In this document: positions 55,035 to 63,132 of the stretch, piece by piece
How the letters are laid out: each line of letters starts with the position of its first letter
How positions within the stretch are numbered: position 1 is the first letter of the stretch
Source: JAWLHU01 sp041690255
Lineage (GTDB): Bacteria > Bacillota > Sulfobacillia > Symbiobacteriales > Symbiobacteriaceae
DNA length: 64,000 bases
Reading direction: 5' to 3'
Assembly: GCA_041690255.1 (NCBI GenBank)
Contig: JAWLHU010000007.1
Location: 124,001 to 188,000, forward strand
Made by a program: the position numbers and the translations under genes
Notes under the pieces: generated by a model
Databases searched by the model: none
What the model saw: only the letters and a program-made list of their open reading frames with translations
What the model was told of the DNA's origin: nothing

Positions 55035-57203
55035 TCAACCTTTCCGTGATGAAGGGGTTTGCCGAATCGGGATGAACAGGGGGAGGGCATCGAAAGTCAG
55101 GTGAGCCCGGGGAGTTACCTCCGCCCACCCTAGCTGATCGAGGCGATCCAGTGCCTCATCGGACGTGATCGGATCGATCGCCGGTCCCCCGTCCTGCAGA
55201 TGGTGGTAGGTCCGCTGAACCCAGTCCTGGATCCGCTCCCCCACCCCAGCGGGGCTCGCCTTCGCCGTCGGGAACAGGCCAAACCAGAGGAAGGAGCATC
55301 CGTACCCCATGGCCACTCCGGATGAGAGGGAGTAGACCGATCCCGTCCACTGCAGATCCTCCTCCAGGGAGGAGCCGTTGAGGCGATGGACCGCCTTGGC
55401 CGCTGCGCTGAGGGGGAAGAGCAGCGGGTCTGCCCCGGGGAGGCTGTAGAGGTAGAGATCGATCTCCCTCAGGCCGGGCAAGGCGGCGGGCCTCAGCCCG
55501 GGCGGACAGGCTGGACCCGTCTGCTCCAGGGAAAGGCCCTGGGGATTCCCGGAGCGCTCCAGCCACTGGTGCAGGAGCTGCCGATTGGCCTGGGTCAGAT
55601 CGCCTAGAACGGCGGCTCCCACGGGGACTGCTTCACCCGGGCCTGTGGCCTCCGGACACCCTAGTTGTGCCAGGACGCTCGGCAGGTAGAGCCGCAGGTA
55701 CTCCCCGCCGTTTACTGCCGACCGGAGCAGCGCCTCCGAGGCCTCTCCCGGGGTGCGCAACAGCGAGTCCGTCAGCGCCAGTGCTGCCGGGACAGAGAGA
55801 GCGGGGGCCCAGGCGACCAGGAGATGGCGGCCGGCGAACTGCAGCCGCCGGACCCCCTTCTGCCCGCGAAACCGTTCGTAGAGGCCGTAGAGCCGCGGTT
55901 CTGGCAAGGCGGAGCCGTCGATGCGAATCTGCAGGTGCTGTCGCCGGGTCAACTCCCACCCGGCCTGTGCCAGAAAGCGGCGGCCTGCCCGGGTGATGAG
56001 CGCTGGGAGCAACGTGCTCCCCGTAGCCTCGGGCAAGCGGGGGGAAGGGGGTGGACCCGGTTTCCGGGAGGGCTTGGGTGGCGCAAAGGGCCAGGGTTGG
56101 GGCTGCAGGGAGAGGGGAGCGCCGGCGGAGAGGAGGAGAGGGGGGGACTGAAGCAGTCTCTCGGCGATCTGGTTCAGGACCTGCGGATCTGGCTCGCCAG
56201 GCCAGTCTTCTGCCAGGCGGTCAAACGAGCCGGTTGTGCCGCATTCGGTCAAGCGCATCAGCCGTCGGGAAAGGTCCTCCTGCGCCTCCTGCCGCTGGGC
56301 CCGGAGGAGCGATCGGGCCAGGCTGATCTCGCTTTCTGTGCAGGCCTGGGCGAGGAGTTCCCGTGTTGCGGCAATCTCCCGGGAGAGCTCGGTGATGATG
56401 CAGGAGCCTGCGGCGCCATAGGCGGTGAGCATTACCCGTCCCCCCGTCGCCCCCAATCGACGCTGCCAGATGCTCTGCAGGAGCGGGAGCCACTCCTGTT
56501 CGGAGGCGTCGTGGCAAGGGGCCGGAAAAAAGGCGAGCCGTTCGCCGCTCTCCGCCCGCAGGGAACCGCTCTGATAGCACGCTGGAACTGGCGGCGCCTC
56601 GGGCTCTGCTGCCGATTCGGGCAAGAAGAGTCCCCTCTCCGATAGGCGCTTCAGGATCTCCGCTGCCGTGAGCGGGGAGATGATGGCGATCAGGGTAGGC
56701 CCCCGGTAGCCGATCCGATGGGCCTCGATCAACTCCTCGTCCCGGATGGCTCCGATCTCTGCGGAGCTGCCTGTGATCGAACGGGCGTAGCCGTGGCTCC
56801 CGAAGGCCGCCTTGAGCAACCTTTCCTGGGCGGTCACCCGCTCTTTTGCCTGGCGCTGCCTCAGTTCCTGGAGTACGGTGAGGCGGTGCCTGGAGAGGAT
56901 CGCAGGGGGAATATCGAACGGTCGCTGGCGCTCTCCTTGCCGGTCAAGCAGGTCGGTGATCCGATGGGAGGGGCCGACCGCCCAGTAGCTGGTGGTCTCC
57001 CGGTGGGTGGCGGCGCCCCTTCTTCCCGGGAAATCGCCCGTGCCTTGATGCTCCAGGATGTGCTCCAGCAGGTGAGCCACCCCGGGACCCACCCAGTGCG
57101 TTGCGCCGCCGACCGGGTAGAGCACGTTCACGGCACAGACAGAGAGTCCGGGGATCCGCTCGGTGACCACGCGGGTGCGGCCGAGTTGTGACAGCCCGAT
57201 CAT
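55035..57203 (-). CDS. M16-family (inverzincin) metallopeptidase
   Basis: 722 aa. The inverted zinc motif HLLEH (44-48) is intact and Glu113 in LTVLQEL is the probable third ligand. Two M16 half-domains follow, with a proline-rich linker around 375-400. M16 enzymes mature several peptide natural products: PqqF with PQQ and AlbE/AlbF with subtilosin. It starts 5 nt after the FMN reductase stop, with a weak ribosome site that implies coupling. Confidence 0.85.
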   Translation of the reverse strand: MIGLSQLGRTRVVTERIPGLSVCAVNVLYPVGGATHWVGPGVAHLLEHILEHQGTGDFPGRRGAATHRETTSYWAVGPSHRITDLLDRQGERQRPFDIPPAILSRHRLTVLQELRQRQAKERVTAQERLLKAAFGSHGYARSITGSSAEIGAIRDEELIEAHRIGYRGPTLIAIISPLTAAEILKRLSERGLFLPESAAEPEAPPVPACYQSGSLRAESGERLAFFPAPCHDASEQEWLPLLQSIWQRRLGATGGRVMLTAYGAAGSCIITELSREIAATRELLAQACTESEISLARSLLRAQRQEAQEDLSRRLMRLTECGTTGSFDRLAEDWPGEPDPQVLNQIAERLLQSPPLLLSAGAPLSLQPQPWPFAPPKPSRKPGPPPSPRLPEATGSTLLPALITRAGRRFLAQAGWELTRRQHLQIRIDGSALPEPRLYGLYERFRGQKGVRRLQFAGRHLLVAWAPALSVPAALALTDSLLRTPGEASEALLRSAVNGGEYLRLYLPSVLAQLGCPEATGPGEAVPVGAAVLGDLTQANRQLLHQWLERSGNPQGLSLEQTGPACPPGLRPAALPGLREIDLYLYSLPGADPLLFPLSAAAKAVHRLNGSSLEEDLQWTGSVYSLSSGVAMGYGCSFLWFGLFPTAKASPAGVGERIQDWVQRTYHHLQDGGPAIDPITSDEALDRLDQLGWAEVTPRAHLTFDALPLFIPIRQTPSSRKG

Positions 57204-57208
57204 GCTGC

Positions 57209-57763
57209 TCAGCTCTGGCCGGACCCTGTGCGGCCCATGCCGGTGACCAGTTGCTCCAGGACTTCCTTGAGTCGGCGCTGGTTGAGCGGGTTGCCGAGGG
57301 ACTTATGTGCCGATTTTTCTTCCAAGGGAATCGCACAGGCTGTAGGTGCACACCAGAGCCTCATGCCCCCGCAGACCTGGCGGAGGGCGCTGACCGCGTG
57401 AGTGCCGCCGTACCGCCCGCCGACCGTGAGAATCGCCGCTGTCTTTCCGGCCATGTCCGGGACGTCCAGGTGATCAAAAGCGTTTTTTAGCGCTCCCGAG
57501 AGCGAGTGATGGTATTCGGGGGTGCAGAACAGGTAACCTCGGGCGCTGCGGATCCGGTCCCGGAAGTGGCTGATTGCACGCTCCTCCGCCTCAGAGAGCG
57601 GGTAGCCGAAGAGCGGCAGCCTTTGCTCGGACAGGTCGAACCCTTCCACATCCAGGGCTGGATAGGTCGCCCGCAGGGTATCGATTGCAAATTGGTAGAG
57701 GATCTTTGTTTGCCCGTTGAGTCTAGGGGTACCGTTTATAACGAGAACAGTCATTTCATCCAT
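57209..57763 (-). CDS. NADPH-dependent FMN reductase, copy 2
   Basis: 184 aa flavodoxin-like protein: VLVINGTPRLNGQTK binds the FMN phosphate and FCTPEYHHSLSGALKNAFDHLD is the FMN_red signature. Members reduce FMN, quinones or azo compounds. Its start overlaps the epimerase stop by 8 nt. Confidence 0.88.
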   Translation of the reverse strand: MDEMTVLVINGTPRLNGQTKILYQFAIDTLRATYPALDVEGFDLSEQRLPLFGYPLSEAEERAISHFRDRIRSARGYLFCTPEYHHSLSGALKNAFDHLDVPDMAGKTAAILTVGGRYGGTHAVSALRQVCGGMRLWCAPTACAIPLEEKSAHKSLGNPLNQRRLKEVLEQLVTGMGRTGSGQS

Positions 57764-58715
57764 GTCCCTTCGTCAGTGTTGTGTCGGCGTTTAGGCGTTG
57801 ATAGACCTCCACGAGGTAGGCGAGGCTTTCTGCCAAGTCGAACTGGGGTGCATAGCCAAGCACCGCTCTGGCCCGCCCCAGGTCGAGTGGCTCCCGGCGA
57901 TGCCCCGACTGGATGGATGGCGTCGACACCGCTCGCCCGGTCGCCTGCCGCAGGGCCTCAGCGAACTGGTTCGGGCCGATCAACTCCCCACGCCCGATGT
58001 TGAATACTTCAAGTAGCTCCCGTGACTCCCGGTTGAGCGCCAGTCGGAACGCCTCCCCGACATCCCGCGCATCAAGATGCTCATGATCCAGGGCAAAGTA
58101 GTCGCTCAGGATGATCGCTCCAGGCTGGAGCAAGAGGCTCTTCACGGTCACGCTCGTGACGTTGCCAGAGCGCTGACCCACGGGGCCGAGGACCCCTGAA
58201 AGCCGGAGAACGGTCACCGGAACGCCGGTCAGTCTCGCCGTCCATGCGAGGATGCGCTCCGCATAGAGCTTGGCATGGCCGTAGGCGGTGACCGGCTGGG
58301 GGGAGGCCGCCTCAACCCGCGGTCCATCCCCGTAGACCGCCAGGCTGCTGGCGTAGACCACCTGCCTGATCGGTCCCGTCATGCAGGCCTGCTGGACGGC
58401 AAGCAGGAGCCTGACCTCGTTCTCCACGGCGGCTGCGGGGTTGCGGCGAAAGAGCGGAGCCGTGCTCCCAGCTGTCACCACGAGCCGCTGCACTTCGGCC
58501 TCGGCGCAGACAGAGAGGAGGTCGGCGGGCGTCTCAATGCGGCCGGTTCGGATGAAGGTCGATGGCGGAGAGCCGACCACGGAGAGGTACTCCGGCTCCG
58601 GGGCCGCATCGAGGAGAAGGGGAGCGCTCCCGCTCTGCCATAGCGCAGCCGCCACATGCGCACCGATCAGCCCGCTGCCAATGAGGAGGGTCCGCAAGAT
58701 GCCACACCCCTTCAC
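57756..58715 (-). CDS. NAD-dependent epimerase/dehydratase (extended SDR)
   Basis: 319 aa. Rossmann motif LLIGSGLIGAHVA (GxGxxG variant), VYASSLAVYG and the catalytic YGHAKLYAE (YxxxK). The extended-SDR family includes sugar epimerases and ketoreductases; the substrate is unknown, and no glycosyltransferase is nearby, so an oxidoreductase role on the product is at least as likely. Confidence 0.87.
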   Translation of the reverse strand: MKGCGILRTLLIGSGLIGAHVAAALWQSGSAPLLLDAAPEPEYLSVVGSPPSTFIRTGRIETPADLLSVCAEAEVQRLVVTAGSTAPLFRRNPAAAVENEVRLLLAVQQACMTGPIRQVVYASSLAVYGDGPRVEAASPQPVTAYGHAKLYAERILAWTARLTGVPVTVLRLSGVLGPVGQRSGNVTSVTVKSLLLQPGAIILSDYFALDHEHLDARDVGEAFRLALNRESRELLEVFNIGRGELIGPNQFAEALRQATGRAVSTPSIQSGHRREPLDLGRARAVLGYAPQFDLAESLAYLVEVYQRLNADTTLTKGHG

Positions 58716-59383
58716 ACCCGGGTTACTTCCAGCCCACAGGGGTCAATTCGGAGGGAGACCGTCGCCTGGAAACGGGAGCGGTTTCGCACCAGCTGGCCGT
58801 AGGGCGCAAGATCTGCTGTGAACTTCTCCACGCTGATGTCATGGGCGATCACAAGGGCGCCGGGGCGGAGGCGGGGGTACCATGCCTCCAGCAGAGGGGT
58901 GTAGCCTGCCTTGGAGCCCTGTGCCTCAATGTCGATGTACAGGAGGTCAACGGGCTCCTGGCTGGGCTCCTCGGACCCTTGAAACGCATCCTTGTGCATG
59001 ATCGTCACCTGCTCTTCCAGGCCGAGACGGTGAAAGTTCTGCCGGGCGACTTCACAGACATCGCCGTCCACATCGTAGCCGATGACCCGGGCGCCGGCGG
59101 CGCCGGCCAGCGGTCCGGTCAGCCAGGCCAGAGCGTACCCCTCAAAGCTACCCAGGGCGACCGTCAGCTTCGGCTGGTGCACGGCCGCCAGGCCAAACAA
59201 GGCGCGTTCCATTACCGGGGTGATGGTCGTCCCGCGGGTGATGAATCGCTCCTTCATTTGCAGCTTCCAGGCGTGAAACGCATCGGGTTTGAACTCACCC
59301 TTCAGAAACCCGGCGCTGGTCAACCGCCGGAACAGTTGGATGGCGACAGCATCCAGTTGGGTCCGTGACTTTACGTCGACCAT
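58712..59383 (-). CDS. Class I SAM-dependent methyltransferase
   Basis: 223 aa. SAM-binding motif I is VALGSFEGYALAWLTGP, with GYDVDGDVCEVARQNFHRLGL (acidic motif) and VDLLYIDIEAQG. It is closest in look to caffeoyl-CoA/catechol O-methyltransferases. ATG 59383 has GGAGGG five bases upstream, just after the preceding FMN reductase stop. Confidence 0.85.
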   Translation of the reverse strand: MVDVKSRTQLDAVAIQLFRRLTSAGFLKGEFKPDAFHAWKLQMKERFITRGTTITPVMERALFGLAAVHQPKLTVALGSFEGYALAWLTGPLAGAAGARVIGYDVDGDVCEVARQNFHRLGLEEQVTIMHKDAFQGSEEPSQEPVDLLYIDIEAQGSKAGYTPLLEAWYPRLRPGALVIAHDISVEKFTADLAPYGQLVRNRSRFQATVSLRIDPCGLEVTRV

Positions 59384-59384
59384 T

Positions 59385-59972
59385 TCATCCCTCCGTTCCG
59401 ACCATGGGCTTGCCTGCGTCTGTCGCAAGGGACTCTCCCAGGGCAAACAGTTGCAGGGCAAGCTCCTTGCGCTGGGCGGCCGAAGATTGACGCAGGTTCC
59501 CGACAATGATCTCCCGTTCGGACACGTAGGCGCCCATGGCAAGAAGGGTGGTGCGCATCTGGACGGCGGCCAACCACCCGTCCCGCTCTGTGGCGCCTAC
59601 CACCAAGAGGATCGCCTTCTTCCCCTGAAGCGGCGTCCTCCCCGATGGGTTGTCGTAGGCCGGTCCACCCAGGAGATCCAGGGCGTTCTTAATGCCGCCT
59701 GCTGCGGCCCCCCAGTATGCGGGCACGGACAGGACGATGTGCTGATTGGTCCCGACCGCTTCGACTAGTTCATTTAGGGCAGGGTCCTGGTACTCCCCAT
59801 GGAACCGACCATCGTAGAACGGAAGCGGTCGGTCACGCAGGTCGAACCACTGCCCATCAGCCCGGTGCTTCGTGTAGCCGGACATTACCAACTTCAAGAG
59901 TTCGCGGCTGGCGGAGCGTACATCTGTACCAGGCGCTGGTTTGATGCTGCCGCAGAGAAATAGCGTGGTCAT
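59385..59972 (-). CDS. NADPH-dependent FMN reductase, copy 1
   Basis: 195 aa flavodoxin-like fold: LFLCGSIKPAPGTDVRSASRELL (phosphate loop) and VLSVPAYWGAAAGGIKNALDLLG. Divergent from copy 2, so likely a different electron acceptor or a heteromeric pair. Overlaps the upstream TPR gene by 4 nt. Confidence 0.87.
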   Translation of the reverse strand: MTTLFLCGSIKPAPGTDVRSASRELLKLVMSGYTKHRADGQWFDLRDRPLPFYDGRFHGEYQDPALNELVEAVGTNQHIVLSVPAYWGAAAGGIKNALDLLGGPAYDNPSGRTPLQGKKAILLVVGATERDGWLAAVQMRTTLLAMGAYVSEREIIVGNLRQSSAAQRKELALQLFALGESLATDAGKPMVGTEG

Positions 59973-61951
59973 ACGTTCGCTCCTCCTGCATGGCCGGCAG
60001 CTTTCCGCAGCGGTCTGAGCGGCTCGCCGTGGTGGCTGACGAGGTAGCGATTGATATCCACCGGCGGCGTCTCCTCTAGGTCGATGTCAGGGATATAGGA
60101 CGGCAGCTTGGCCTTGGGCGTGGTCACCGGATGCTCCCTCAGCCACTGCTCAAGGGCATCCTGGTCCTTCAGGGCAGGGCGGACCTGATTCAGCCAGTCC
60201 CGCCAGACGGGCCAGCCGAAGTCCAGCTCCCAGAGAGAATCTGTCCAGGCGGCTTTCCCGGCTCTCACCAGTCCGTGGATCAAGCCTGTGCCGTGTTCGC
60301 CCGCATGGGACCAGTCCTTCATGGCGACGGTCAACCGCAGACCTTCGGCAAAGGATTGGGTGGCCTCTTGCCATTGTCTGTTGGCCAGCTGCACATACCC
60401 CAAACCATACCAGATGCGCTCTCCCGTCAGCCGATCCCGCCTGGAGGCGGCAATGGCGGCTGCTCGTGAAAGGTGGCGCAGGGCTTGGTCGATCCGGCCG
60501 CTCCGATAAGCGAGGATACCGATGCGGTACAGATAGGCCTTCTCAAACTCGGCCCCGGCATCCGTCCCGTATCCCATGAACTTGCCGAAGGCTCGATCCC
60601 AGAAGCGGATCGCCTCATCAAACTGCTCTTGGATCTCCAGCAGAAAGGCGATGTTGGTGAGCAGGTTAAAGCGCAGATACCGCGGGCCCGCTCCCTTGTC
60701 ATTCCTGACGAGGTTAAAGGCCGTGATCTCCCGCCGCAGTGCGCCCGTGATTCGCTCCGCCCGCTCCGCAGCGGGAGAGGCGATCGATTCCAGCGTATCG
60801 ACGAAGCTCTGGCCGTTGTAGAGCCACCCTTCCTCCAGCCGCTCCTGGGGCGTGCTCCCGGTCAGGCGCTCGAGGCCTTGTATGAAGTGGGTTCTGGCGG
60901 TCGGGAAGTCGTAGAACCGCTTCGTGCAGAGGAGTCCTGACAGGTAGTGGAGGTGGGCGTACTCCGGTCCCTCCCGGGCCAGGTTGATCGCCTTCTGGAG
61001 TTCTGCATAGGCTTGGTCGACAAACCCCAGGTTCGCATCGATCAGGGCCAGCACCCGGTGGTGATCGGAATGGGGTGGAGCCGTCTGCATGGCGCCGAAG
61101 CAGGCTAGGTAGGCCCGCTCAAAGTTCTGCGTCACCAGCCCCTGCGCTGCCTCCTCCAGAAACCCCCGGCTCTCAATCGCAGCCGGATCGCCGGGCAGAT
61201 CCCGCAGAACCTGCGGCTCCCCCTGCCACTGGACGTGTGGCTGTAGCTTGGCGAGCAGAGAGCCGAAGAGGCGAGCCCGCGCCTGGTAAAGACGGTAGGA
61301 GCAGGGATCGGCGGCGGACCCCTGGTCGATGACCGGAAGGCCCGCCGGGAATCGCCAGACCATCACCAGGCCAGGTGCGTCCAGCAGGGTCAAGAAGCGC
61401 GACAGCACCCGGATGGAGGGGCGATCCATCCGGTGCGCCTGGTCGAACACGAAGGGGCCCGACCCCTGGACACGGCAGGACAGCTGCCACAGCGCCGCCA
61501 TTCTGTCCGCCAGGCTGTCGATCAGGGCCGCCGAGCCGATCGATTCACGGCTGATCCGCCTGATAACGCTGTACAGAATTGACTCCGATGACAGGTCGTT
61601 GGGGTGTCCGCCCTGCAGTACCTGTTGGAGGGCGGCACGGGTTTCCTCTGCAGCACCGGGTGCGTCCTCCTCCGCAAGGGCGGTCATATGGCGGACAAGG
61701 GCCACGCACTCCCGATAAGGAGCGAAGCCCTCGCCGGAGCACGTATGAAAGAACCCGCCTCTCTGACCGGGCGAGCCGCCGCTTCCTACCTCCCAGGAGA
61801 GGCGCGGTGCCTCCGTTGGGCAGCCTTCCGATCGCTTCACTGTGACCACCGGGAAATCTCCCCTATCCCAGAATATGGACGGCGGGCCACAGGTGGCCAG
61901 GCCGTGGAATTCTCGAAAGGTGGAGGGGGCGAAAACTAGCCTCGCCCCCAC
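59969..61951 (-). CDS. STAND/AAA_16-like protein with TPR repeats and degraded ATPase motifs
   Basis: 660 aa. The first 210 residues follow the AAA_16/LuxR-ATPase layout: FPVVTVKRSEGCPTEAPRL where the P-loop should be (no GKT/S), FHTCSGEGFAPYRECVALV, and FVFDQAHRMDRPSIRVL where Walker B would be. Residues about 285-560 are helical TPR-like repeats (RVLALIDANLGFVDQAYAEL; WYGLGYVQLANRQWQEAT). No DNA-binding domain is obvious. A regulator, scaffold or peptide-binding protein is possible. GTG 61951, 18 nt after the precursor stop, has GAGGG nine bases upstream. Confidence 0.7.
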   Translation of the reverse strand: MGARLVFAPSTFREFHGLATCGPPSIFWDRGDFPVVTVKRSEGCPTEAPRLSWEVGSGGSPGQRGGFFHTCSGEGFAPYRECVALVRHMTALAEEDAPGAAEETRAALQQVLQGGHPNDLSSESILYSVIRRISRESIGSAALIDSLADRMAALWQLSCRVQGSGPFVFDQAHRMDRPSIRVLSRFLTLLDAPGLVMVWRFPAGLPVIDQGSAADPCSYRLYQARARLFGSLLAKLQPHVQWQGEPQVLRDLPGDPAAIESRGFLEEAAQGLVTQNFERAYLACFGAMQTAPPHSDHHRVLALIDANLGFVDQAYAELQKAINLAREGPEYAHLHYLSGLLCTKRFYDFPTARTHFIQGLERLTGSTPQERLEEGWLYNGQSFVDTLESIASPAAERAERITGALRREITAFNLVRNDKGAGPRYLRFNLLTNIAFLLEIQEQFDEAIRFWDRAFGKFMGYGTDAGAEFEKAYLYRIGILAYRSGRIDQALRHLSRAAAIAASRRDRLTGERIWYGLGYVQLANRQWQEATQSFAEGLRLTVAMKDWSHAGEHGTGLIHGLVRAGKAAWTDSLWELDFGWPVWRDWLNQVRPALKDQDALEQWLREHPVTTPKAKLPSYIPDIDLEETPPVDINRYLVSHHGEPLRPLRKAAGHAGGANV

Positions 61952-61969
61952 ACCTTGACGAGCCCTCTT

Positions 61970-62098
61970 CTACCACGCCACAGCCGCCAGGGCGACCTCA
62001 ACCTCCTCCTCCTCCTCGTGGAGGTCAGAGACGGTCACGAGCTCATCGAGAGCGATGAGCAGGTCCTCCGGAATCTGGGAGACCATCTTCTCCTTCAT
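61970..62098 (-). CDS. Candidate RiPP precursor peptide (42 aa)
   Basis: A short ORF with an excellent ribosome site (GGAGGTGATGAC before ATG 62098). Residues 1-27 form a plausible leader (MKEKMVSQIPEDLLIALDEL, then VTVSDLH). A run of five Glu follows (28-32), then VEVALAAVAW to the end, with the only Trp as the last residue. It is the first gene of a compact operon of redox, methyl-transfer, M16 protease and export genes. The architecture (amphipathic acidic leader, small hydrophobic core) is typical of peptide natural-product precursors. No homologue is known to me. Confidence 0.75.
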   Translation of the reverse strand: MKEKMVSQIPEDLLIALDELVTVSDLHEEEEEVEVALAAVAW

Positions 62099-62205
62099 GT
62101 CATCACCTCCTTCGCCACCATCTTAGCATATAGTCCATATATTATAAATAGATGTACACAAACTTCTAGTCACGAAATTATAATAGTCTGTTATCTGGCT
62201 CGCAT
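62099..62205 (-). promoter_or_regulatory. AT-rich promoter region of the RiPP-like operon
   Basis: Two minus-strand TATAAT hexamers (62182-62177 and 62146-62141) lie in a strikingly AT-rich patch, neither with a good -35 at 16-18 nt. This pattern suits an activator-dependent promoter. Confidence 0.45.
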
Positions 62206-62239
62206 GAAGATGCGGGTGGCAGCTGCCACCCGCATCTTC
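62206..62239. terminator. Perfect 34-nt palindrome after tadC
   Basis: GAAGATGCGGGTGGCAG and its exact complement CTGCCACCCGCATCTTC. It insulates the tadC transcript from the precursor promoter; there is no T run, so it may also be a protein site. Confidence 0.6.
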
Positions 62240-62267
62240 GCCTTCGCCGTATGGTGAGAAGAACCGA

Positions 62268-63119
62268 TTACGGACCGAAGAACTGTGTGATGAAGTTATA
62301 GACCGCCGGCCCGGCGGCCATCGCCAGAATGGAGGGCAGGACGAAGAGGACCAGCGGGAGGAAGAGCTTGACGCTCGCCTTTGCCCCCAGTTCCTGTGCC
62401 ATGCGGCGTCGCTTGTCCCAGGCCGCCTCCGCCTGGCTGCGCAGGGTGAGGCTCAGGCCATCGGTCCCCTTCTCCATGCTCTGAACCAGGGCCCCCACGA
62501 AGAGGGTGAAGTCCCGCACATCGAGCTGTTGGCTCAGGTTCAGGAAGGCGAGGGCCGGGGTCTGGCCGAGCTGGATCTCGGCGAGAGCGGACTTCATCTC
62601 TTCGGCGAGGGTGGAGTGGGCTTGGCGGCAGTAGTGCTCCAGGGCGGGGAGCAGGTGGAGGCCCGCCTCCGTGAGCACGGCCAGGGTGAAGAGGAAGAAG
62701 GGGAGGTCTCTCTGGACCGCCATCCGCCGGGCGTCCGCCTTGCGGGCGATCTCCAGGTCGGGCCCCTGAAAGGCCCAGACGCCGGCCGCCGCGGCAACCA
62801 GGGAGATGTTGGGCATGCCGAGCAGCCAGAGCAGGACGGCACCGAGCAGGGTGATGACGGTCAGGCGGAGCTTGCGGGCGGCCAGATCGTCCAGGCTTAT
62901 CTCCGAGCCCGACACGGCCAGGTTCCGGGCGACCTTCGTGGTGACCAGCAGGTCGGCCAGCCACCGGACCACGGGGCCATGGTGGACCTCGGCCGGTGAG
63001 GGGCTTGCGTCCTGTCCGCTCCAGCTCCATGGGCCGTGTGATACGGTGGGCCGCTCAGGAGCAGGTATCGCCAGGAGGAAGATGGCGGCACCGGCGAGCA
63101 GGGCGATCAGCAGGGCCAT
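62268..63119 (-). CDS. tadC: TadC-like platform protein of a second Tad locus
   Basis: 283 aa: N-terminal helix (LLIALLAGAAIFLLAIPA), central hydrophobic pair (about 90-120), T2SSF domain (LPFFLFTLAVLTEAGLHLLPALEHY) and a C-terminal helix. It is unlike the tadC at 44942 at the sequence level. A fragment of this gene recurs at 51529-51703. Confidence 0.85.
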   Translation of the reverse strand: MALLIALLAGAAIFLLAIPAPERPTVSHGPWSWSGQDASPSPAEVHHGPVVRWLADLLVTTKVARNLAVSGSEISLDDLAARKLRLTVITLLGAVLLWLLGMPNISLVAAAAGVWAFQGPDLEIARKADARRMAVQRDLPFFLFTLAVLTEAGLHLLPALEHYCRQAHSTLAEEMKSALAEIQLGQTPALAFLNLSQQLDVRDFTLFVGALVQSMEKGTDGLSLTLRSQAEAAWDKRRRMAQELGAKASVKLFLPLVLFVLPSILAMAAGPAVYNFITQFFGP

Positions 63120-63132
63120 CTACCCACCTCCC

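Noticed and set aside
55665..56645. 326-codon plus-strand frame opposite the M16 gene
   Set aside because: Low-complexity Gly/Arg-rich translation antisense to a recognised family.
51710..62098. Peptide aminoacyl-tRNA ligase (PEARL, ammosamide-like) pathway, prompted by the C-terminal Trp
   Set aside because: No LanB-like dehydratase gene is in the operon, so that chemistry is not supported here.
62110..62200. Possible insertion-sequence end or attachment site in the AT-rich patch before the precursor
   Set aside because: No terminal inverted repeats, target duplication, integrase or transposase could be identified; the patch is explained by a promoter.
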